Below are positions 58,708 to 64,000 of a DNA stretch of 64,000 nt, piece by piece. Each line of letters opens with the position of its first letter. The first letter of the stretch is position 1. The notes beneath the pieces were generated by a model that saw only the letters and a program-made list of their open reading frames with translations, was not told the origin of the DNA and ran no database searches. The stretch is taken from assembly GCA_002393965.1 (NCBI GenBank), contig DGSL01000013.1:19913-83912 (forward strand), written 5' to 3'. A program made the translations under genes and the position numbers. Source of the DNA: Bacteroidales bacterium UBA4363. GTDB lineage: Bacteria > Bacteroidota > Bacteroidia > Bacteroidales > Paludibacteraceae.

Positions 58708-59289
58708 ATGATTTTTCCATCCGAAGCACGTGAATGGATTCAATGGTGGCTAACGCAACGGGGTTCGGTTTCCTTTGTCCGTTCCTGTCCCACTTGGGTC
58801 GCTCTTCGCCGTCAGTTACATCACCTTGCGAGCACGCAGGAATATTCATGGATTGGTCAACAGGGGCTTCTCATTCCCTCGCCATGCAAAAAGTGGTTGA
58901 TGTCGCTTTATGGCTCACACGCATCCGGAGCCTATTTTCCGCTCCTGAACAGCACCAAATACCGCATTACCATCTCACAACATACGCAACATCTACGTGT
59001 GCATGAACTCACGCATGCACTTGGTTTCTTCAAAAAACAGGAACGTCAAATTCTACGTGCCTACTTCACGATGCAGCAATGGAAAAAATGTCACAACCCC
59101 TATTGGGACAATCCGTGGGAGATCTATGCCCGTGTCATGGAATTCCGATTTCTACAAAACCTTATACCGCAAAAGCGGTTATTACCCATCCACGTCCGCC
59201 AATTCCGTTCCAGCGGTTTACTACATAGTGTCCGCCTGCATTTCTACTCTGATGATTTTCTTCTGTACCTTTTTAACAAAGTCGTCTAA
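58708..59289 (+). CDS. Small zincin-like protein (HELTH motif)
   Basis: This 193-residue protein has a zinc metallopeptidase-type motif RVHELTHAL (His99, Glu100, His103) and, about 35 residues later, NPWEIYARVMEFRF, where Glu138 is a plausible third ligand. This H-E-x-x-H then E-I-Y-A-R arrangement occurs in compact zincin-like proteins of phages and bacteria. There is no signal peptide. The N-terminal 90 residues have no recognisable domain. It could be a protease acting on an intracellular target or a degenerate relative. Located between nitroreductase and MBOAT genes, with no clear link to either. Confidence 0.6.
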   Translation: MIFPSEAREWIQWWLTQRGSVSFVRSCPTWVALRRQLHHLASTQEYSWIGQQGLLIPSPCKKWLMSLYGSHASGAYFPLLNSTKYRITISQHTQHLRVHELTHALGFFKKQERQILRAYFTMQQWKKCHNPYWDNPWEIYARVMEFRFLQNLIPQKRLLPIHVRQFRSSGLLHSVRLHFYSDDFLLYLFNKVV

Positions 59290-59386
59290 TATCGGACGTC
59301 TGAATCGCCGTACGTAACAATCCTTTTGTAGTACTCATGATTCCAAGTGGACTTGCATAAATCATGGATGAAAACTTCTATTTCTT

Positions 59387-60832
59387 ATGCTTTTCAACTC
59401 CTTAGAATTTTTATTGTTTCTGCCAATCGTATTCATACTCTATTGGTTTGTATTCCGCGAACGAAAGTGGCAGAATCTGTTGGTCGTAGTGGCCAGCTAC
59501 GTATTTTATGGTTGGTGGGATTGGCGCTTTCTTCTGCTTATTACGCTTACTTCACTATGCAGCTTTGGAAGCGGACTTCTACTGGACTATTTCAAGGGAC
59601 AGCGACGAAAGCAGCAGGCTGTGAGTGCCGCCAATATTGTACTGAACCTTGGTATTCTTTGCGTATTTAAGTATTACAACTTCTTTGTCGAGAACCTTGA
59701 TGCCCTATTTGACATGATGGGCTACCACATGGACTGGGTGACCATGAATGTTATCCTACCGGTCGGAATCAGTTTCTATACGTTTCAAGCCCTCAGTTAC
59801 ACGATTGATGTTTATCAGAAGAAGCTACCTGCCACTCACGACATTGTGGAGTTCTTCGCTTACATCAGTTTCTTCCCGCAGTTGGTGGCAGGCCCTATTG
59901 AAAGAGCGACAAACCTACTACCACAGTTTCAACAAAATCGTCGTTTCGATTATTCAAGTGCAGTGGATGGACTGCGTCAGATGCTATGGGGTTTTCTGAA
60001 AAAATTAGTTGTGGCCGACAACTGTGCCATGGTCGTAAATGAGCACTGGAATGATTATGCTGATCTACCGGGATTGACGCTCTTCCTGCTCGGTATTCTC
60101 TTCTCATTCCAAATTTACTGTGATTTCTCGGGCTATTCTGATATTGCAATAGGATGTGCCCGACTCTTTGGCTTTAATCTGATGCGGAATTTTAACGTCC
60201 CCTATTTTTCAAGAAGCATACCTGAATTTTGGCGCAGATGGCATATCTCTCTGACAACATGGTTCCGCGACTACATCTATTTTCCTTTGGGTGGAAGCCG
60301 ATGCGAGAAATGGAAGATTATCCGTAACATATTTATCGTATGGGGCATCAGTGGTTTGTGGCATGGAGCCAATTGGACCTTTATCTGCTGGGGTTTGTTT
60401 CATGCGACATTGCTTGCCATATACAACCTATTTAATATCAACACCAAACACAAAAACATTGTAGCATTCGGTCGTTATATTCCAAATAGCAAAGAACTGT
60501 TTCAAATGGGATTCACCTTCTTTCTTGCAGTAATTGGATGGATCATTTTCCGAGCAGCGACGATGCCCCAGGCCATAGACTACATTGAATCCATGTTTAC
60601 TAATAAATTCTTTGATTCATCCTACGTATATGGAAAATTGTATCTGTTTTATTGCCTGTTACTTTTGGGAATAGAGTGGTTACAAAGAGACAAGCAGCAT
60701 GCGTTGCAATGGCATCTGACGGTAATAGAGGACAAAAAACGGGTACAATACTGCATTGACTTTATTGTTTTACTTCTTATTATAACGCTTGGAAATTTCC
60801 AAGGTAACCAATTCATCTATTTCCAATTCTGA
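59387..60832 (+). CDS. MBOAT O-acyltransferase (AlgI/DltB-like)
   Basis: This 481-residue membrane enzyme has about eleven hydrophobic segments. It opens MLFNSLEFLLFLPIVFILYW and carries the MBOAT signatures FPQLVAGPIERATNLLPQF, WRRWHISLTTWFRDYIYFPL and SGLWHGANWTFICWG, with the catalytic His in the last. Such proteins move an acyl group, usually acetyl, across the inner membrane to a polysaccharide acceptor. The adjacent gene encodes the expected SGNH-type partner. Similar pairs modify alginate, peptidoglycan or exopolysaccharides; here the product of the nearby polysaccharide cluster is a candidate acceptor. Confidence 0.93.
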   Translation: MLFNSLEFLLFLPIVFILYWFVFRERKWQNLLVVVASYVFYGWWDWRFLLLITLTSLCSFGSGLLLDYFKGQRRKQQAVSAANIVLNLGILCVFKYYNFFVENLDALFDMMGYHMDWVTMNVILPVGISFYTFQALSYTIDVYQKKLPATHDIVEFFAYISFFPQLVAGPIERATNLLPQFQQNRRFDYSSAVDGLRQMLWGFLKKLVVADNCAMVVNEHWNDYADLPGLTLFLLGILFSFQIYCDFSGYSDIAIGCARLFGFNLMRNFNVPYFSRSIPEFWRRWHISLTTWFRDYIYFPLGGSRCEKWKIIRNIFIVWGISGLWHGANWTFICWGLFHATLLAIYNLFNINTKHKNIVAFGRYIPNSKELFQMGFTFFLAVIGWIIFRAATMPQAIDYIESMFTNKFFDSSYVYGKLYLFYCLLLLGIEWLQRDKQHALQWHLTVIEDKKRVQYCIDFIVLLLIITLGNFQGNQFIYFQF

Positions 60833-60836
60833 TACA

Positions 60837-61874
60837 ATGAGAAAATTTATAATATATGTATTGTCCATAATCATACCAGTATTTGGAGGGATGGCACTCA
60901 TCAACTTTCTTGTTGACCCCGGTCACATATATTCAAACAGTTATATTGAAGAAGTCGTAGAAGGATCAAGGAAAGGCCTTTGCGTTACCAATGTTGGCAA
61001 TATGGACGAAAGGCTCTTCAAGAAAAGACTGATAGAAGTCAATAAGGGTAAGGAATTTGACTATTTGGTCATAGGCTCAAGCCGAGCGATGACTATCTCA
61101 GAGGATTGTCTAACGGGTTCCTCGCTTTTAAACCTTGGCGTGTCCGGAAGTAAATTAGAAGACATGATTGCATTGTATCAGCTATGCAAAGAAAATGAAG
61201 TTTCTTTCAAGAATGTCATTATTGGAACGGACCCAACATTATTCAATGCCAATGATAATGACAACCGCTGGAAATCGATCGGCATTTATTATTATGATTA
61301 CTATGGAACAGAAGACAATGATTCAGAATCGGATTTTCAACGAACCTTAATTCAGAATTTATTCTCACCTTCTTATTTCAAATCGGCAGTCAAAGCCATT
61401 CCTGACGTATTAGCAGGCAATACACAAATCGAATACGTTCGAACATACATAAACAACGGAGGCACCAAACGTCCAGACGGTTCCATCTACTATGCAAAAG
61501 AGTATCGAGAAACTCCTCAGGAATTAGTTGATGCCAATGCCATGACTTGTTGTCATACTTCTTTCCTTCGTTTCGACTCTGTCTCAGAGAAAAGGAAAAA
61601 TATTTATATAGAATTTGTAGAAACGTTGCATAAAAATGGGGCAAACATCATTATCTGGTGTTGTCCCTATCACCCGCTCTTCTACAAGCGAGCAGTAGAA
61701 ATGAAGGGGTTTCCTCCTGCCATAAACTTCCTATCTGATTATGCCCAAGAACGTGGCTTTAAGATTATCGGCAGCTTTAATCCTGATGACCTCGGTTTGT
61801 CCAACAAGGATTTCTATGATGGACTCCATGTCAAGAAAGAAACGGTGGACAACATTCTTAAAAGTTCCCTCTGA
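60837..61874 (+). CDS. Membrane-anchored SGNH/DltD-like acyltransferase partner
   Basis: A single N-terminal membrane segment (FIIYVLSIIIPVFGGMALIN) is followed by a periplasmic domain with FDYLVIGSSRAMTISEDC, where the Ser of GSSR is the presumed nucleophile, and YDGLHVKK near the C-terminus, matching the Asp-x-x-His end of SGNH enzymes. At 345 aa it resembles the periplasmic partners of MBOAT proteins (AlgJ/AlgX, DltD). ATG 60837 is used; it lies 4 nt after the MBOAT stop, and the overlapping upstream frame from 60789 belongs to the MBOAT tail. It would transfer the acyl group to the final acceptor. Confidence 0.8.
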   Translation: MRKFIIYVLSIIIPVFGGMALINFLVDPGHIYSNSYIEEVVEGSRKGLCVTNVGNMDERLFKKRLIEVNKGKEFDYLVIGSSRAMTISEDCLTGSSLLNLGVSGSKLEDMIALYQLCKENEVSFKNVIIGTDPTLFNANDNDNRWKSIGIYYYDYYGTEDNDSESDFQRTLIQNLFSPSYFKSAVKAIPDVLAGNTQIEYVRTYINNGGTKRPDGSIYYAKEYRETPQELVDANAMTCCHTSFLRFDSVSEKRKNIYIEFVETLHKNGANIIIWCCPYHPLFYKRAVEMKGFPPAINFLSDYAQERGFKIIGSFNPDDLGLSNKDFYDGLHVKKETVDNILKSSL

Positions 61875-62075
61875 TTCAGTCAAACCATTAAAGATTTCTC
61901 ATTTCCTTTCATCACAGGACCGTTATCTTGTACGGAGTATAGTAAAGCATCATTCTACTTTCATCAACCGAGTTCCCAGTCTCTTTGTTCCTGTGTCACT
62001 AATCCGTTCGTCAGCATTATTGTCAACGCTAACGTAATCACCTATTGTTCTCCTTTCGACTACGAGATGCTCTAT
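61875..62075. other. Intergenic region between convergent units
   Basis: No promoter, strong hairpin or coding frame is evident in these 201 bases, which separate the acyltransferase pair (plus) from the polymerase operon (minus). Confidence 0.5.
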
Positions 62076-62300
62076 TTACAACGATGACACATCGTGGTCT
62101 ATCCGTTCCTGCTCTTCGTTTTCGAGCGAACGTTCGTAGCGAGCTTCGTGACGTTTTGCTGCCATTCGAATTGCCTGTTCATATCCATTCAGAGCAGAAA
62201 AAGGGGCAAATTGAGCTGCCCGACTTTCTTCAGAAGCCCTAGGATGTCGAAGCACCCCCTCGTAGTGATGTTCCACCAGTTTCTCTTCCGTCTCGCTCAT
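62076..62300 (-). CDS. Small partner protein of Y-family polymerase (RAAQFAPF motif)
   Basis: This 74-residue protein contains HPRASEESRAAQFAPFSALN followed by GYEQAIRMAAKR. The RAAQFAPF-GYE motif is found in small proteins encoded next to UmuC-like polymerases in Firmicutes and Bacteroidota and, as far as I recall, has no assigned function. The start codon overlaps the polymerase stop in an ATGA junction, so the two are translationally coupled; a role as an accessory or regulator of the polymerase is inference. The charged C-terminus (ENEEQERIDHD) is probably disordered. Confidence 0.7.
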   Translation of the reverse strand: MSETEEKLVEHHYEGVLRHPRASEESRAAQFAPFSALNGYEQAIRMAAKRHEARYERSLENEEQERIDHDVSSL

Positions 62301-63790
62301 GCCTTGTGTCCTCCTATCTGTCCATTCCGTTCTCTTGCCGTTGCCCCCTCCTCAAAATCAAGACCTTTGAGCAGGGCGTTCTTACCGAACCTCTTCTTAA
62401 TCTTCAGCGTAACCTCCTGTACTCTCTGTTCTTTCTCCAGACGTCGCTGTTCTCTCGTCAGCACATCAGCCGAGTCCGGAGAGAACAGATCGAGTTGTAC
62501 GTGTGGTGTCGTAAAAGTCTCCGAAGCATTCTCCAGATGATTCAGAGAAAGAGAAATACGCCGTATCTGCAGATGTGGATTGACAATGCGATTATACAAT
62601 GCTTCCACCGCCTCCTCTATCTCATGGAGCGAGCTGGTTTTCCTCGACAGAGGTGCTGTACCACGAGACGGTGCCGGCACATATCGTCCGTAGTGGTCTC
62701 TCACGACACGCAATCCCTTCGGCACTCTATCCTGAGAAATGCTCTCATAGCCAATTGTGAGCTCCACCTGATCGGTCACCTGTCGGTATTCGACCAGTTC
62801 GAGCACCACCTCATTCACCATCTCCATCACCACAGTCCGTGCTTTCTTTACGTCATAGGGGGAAGATAGTACCTGTCCACTACTTCTCGAATGCGTCTGA
62901 GGCTTGTATCGTTTTATTGCTGCTATGGTACAGGGTTCCCATCCCCAGGCATGGTCGATCAGGAACTCGGCATTCACGCCAAAAACCTTATATAGCATAT
63001 CCTCTGCATGTAGCGAGAATCTCGCCAACTGTCCCATTGTCTCGATGCCGTAGCAGAGCAACCTCTGAGCCGTTCCTTTTCCTATTCGCCAGAAATCGGT
63101 CAGCGGACGATGGTTCCATAACTGTTCGCGGTATGATCTCTCATCCAGTTGAGCGACCCTCACTCCCTGTTCGTCCGGAGAGGCGTGTTTCGCGAGGATA
63201 TCCATCGCCACCTTGCACAGATAGAGATTCGTCCCTACGCCTGCCGTTGCCGTGATTCCCGTCTTCGTCTCCACTTCCTTTATCATGCGCGAAGCCAGTT
63301 CGCGTGGCGTCACAGCATACAGATCAAGATAACTGCTGGCATCTATAAACACCTCGTCAATTGAATAGACATGGATATCCTCTGGAGAGACGAAATCGAG
63401 ATAGATCTCGTATATTTTAGCGCTACAGTCTATATAGTCTGCCATGTGCGGCATAGCAGCGATGTAATCCACAGAAAGAGAAGGGTTGTCCTCCAATGCC
63501 TTCGCATCGTAAGACTTTCCCGTCAGGATACCTCCTGGGGCACGTCGTCCCCGTTCTTCGTTTATTGTCCTCAGACGTTGCGTCAGTTCAAACAGACGGC
63601 ATCGTCCTCCAATTCCGTAGGACTTCAGTGATGGGGAGACCGCGAGACATATTGTCTTCTCAGTCCTACTCGTATCCGCCACTACCAAATGGGTATTCAG
63701 CGGATCCAATCCTCGCTTCACACACTCCACGGAGGCATAAAAAGATTTCAGATCTATTGCGATATACGCTTTGTTATTCTCCTTTTCCAT
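62297..63790 (-). CDS. Y-family DNA polymerase (UmuC/DinB-like)
   Basis: The catalytic palm motifs are intact: YIAIDLKSFYASVECVKRG at residue 8 with the first metal-binding Asp and VYSIDEVFIDAS with the acidic pair. A helix-hairpin-helix thumb region (WRIGKGTAQRLLCYGIETMG) and a little finger domain follow. At 497 aa it is longer than DinB because of a C-terminal extension (REQRRLEKEQRVQEVTLKIK). The enzyme bypasses DNA lesions at low fidelity. ATG 63790 is chosen because the conserved domain begins there and GGGA lies upstream; the frame to 63856 would enter the palindrome near the tmRNA terminator. No umuD is adjacent. Confidence 0.92.
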   Translation of the reverse strand: MEKENNKAYIAIDLKSFYASVECVKRGLDPLNTHLVVADTSRTEKTICLAVSPSLKSYGIGGRCRLFELTQRLRTINEERGRRAPGGILTGKSYDAKALEDNPSLSVDYIAAMPHMADYIDCSAKIYEIYLDFVSPEDIHVYSIDEVFIDASSYLDLYAVTPRELASRMIKEVETKTGITATAGVGTNLYLCKVAMDILAKHASPDEQGVRVAQLDERSYREQLWNHRPLTDFWRIGKGTAQRLLCYGIETMGQLARFSLHAEDMLYKVFGVNAEFLIDHAWGWEPCTIAAIKRYKPQTHSRSSGQVLSSPYDVKKARTVVMEMVNEVVLELVEYRQVTDQVELTIGYESISQDRVPKGLRVVRDHYGRYVPAPSRGTAPLSRKTSSLHEIEEAVEALYNRIVNPHLQIRRISLSLNHLENASETFTTPHVQLDLFSPDSADVLTREQRRLEKEQRVQEVTLKIKKRFGKNALLKGLDFEEGATARERNGQIGGHKA

Positions 63791-63842
63791 CGTCCCGCTT
63801 TTTTCGCACATAGAGTTTAGAAACGTGTGTCCAATCTCACTT

Positions 63843-63861
63843 TCTGAACGAATCATTCAGA
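63843..63861. promoter_or_regulatory. Palindrome upstream of the Y-family polymerase gene
   Basis: TCTGAACGAATCATTCAGA is a 6-bp inverted repeat with a 7-nt centre, 53 bp before ATG 63790. A damage-response operator is possible, but the site does not match the E. coli LexA box and the local repressor is unknown. Confidence 0.35.
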
Positions 63862-63896
63862 AGAAAAAAAGTGAAAACAAACACGTTTGCTCTCAC
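63860..63896 (-). terminator. Terminator of tmRNA
   Basis: On the minus strand GTGAGAGCAAAC and GTTTGTTTTCAC pair (two G-T) and are followed by TTTTTTTC, 83 nt beyond the mature tmRNA end. Confidence 0.8.
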
Positions 63897-63978
63897 TTCC
63901 ATTCTTTCAACCCGAGTGGCGTTCATTGATCAACAGATTCCGGCATTCAACCGAATAGTCTGTCACAACGTATATGTG

Positions 63979-64000
63979 TGGAGCTGGAGGGAGTCGAACC
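63979..64000 (-). ncRNA. ssrA: Transfer-messenger RNA, 3' end only
   Basis: The minus strand at the right edge reads GGTTCGACTCCCTCCAGCTC then CA: the T loop, T stem and 3' acceptor strand CAGCTCC plus discriminator A. The acceptor half CAGCUCC, pairing with GGGGCUG-type 5' ends, is characteristic of tmRNA rather than ordinary tRNAs, and a strong terminator follows. The rest of the gene, including the tag reading frame, is outside the window. A tRNA with the same acceptor is the alternative. Confidence 0.7.

Overview
The window looks like a chromosomal segment of a Bacteroidales bacterium, probably Prevotellaceae. That placement is an inference. It rests on promoters of the Bacteroidota primary-sigma type (TAnnTTTG about 7 bp before the inferred start), found upstream of many genes; a short primary sigma factor without region 1.1; a Rho factor with a long disordered insertion; a LolA-like/FtsK/TrxB gene group; and the carboxynorspermidine route to spermidine. 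Most of the window is ordinary core genome. Accessory material is concentrated at about 36.8-39.7 kb and 47.4-62 kb.

Layout. 0-5.4 kb: the 5' part of a Dna2-like nuclease-helicase overlapping an EamA transporter, then, divergently, release factor 3 (prfC) and a hotdog thioesterase. 5.5-12.4 kb: a secreted lipocalin-like protein, rho, tilS, a YihY membrane protein, RNase P RNA and the primary sigma factor. 12.5-18 kb: a solute-binding-fold protein with an outer-membrane porin, an M16 peptidase and a flavodiiron protein. 18-31 kb: topoisomerase III, two TPR proteins, a TauE permease, tRNA-Arg, a small lipoprotein, an unassigned small RNA with its own promoter and terminator, trxB, a LolA-like protein, ftsK, nth and clpC. 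31.5-36.7 kb: tRNA-Lys, a secreted nuclease, trpS, and a kinase-RapZ fusion followed by a MurU-like nucleotidyltransferase, which together suggest cell-wall sugar recycling. 36.8-39.7 kb: an AT-rich island with a truncated acyltransferase, inverted short repeats and two glycosyltransferases. 39.7-47 kb: an exported flavodoxin, pheT, a macro-like protein, three tRNAs and two spermidine-synthesis genes. 47.1-57.8 kb: a surface-polysaccharide region (WecA-like initiator, Wzz-like protein, glycosyltransferases, EpsG-like polymerase, flippase) whose upstream genes encode a TPR/PD40 protein and an AsmA-family protein. 57.9-64 kb: nitroreductase, a small zincin-like protein, an MBOAT/SGNH acyl-transfer pair, a Y-family polymerase with a small partner, and the 3' end of tmRNA.

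The most unusual signal is a family of roughly 55-bp palindromic elements in tandem arrays with a 77-78 bp period, directly at the 3' ends of trpS (two copies) and of the EpsG-like gene (five copies), with a probable degenerate single copy just after the stop of the macro-like gene. In the two arrays the elements supply the host gene's stop codon, and their hairpin arms differ by compensatory base changes. I found no CRISPR array, complete insertion sequence or prophage.
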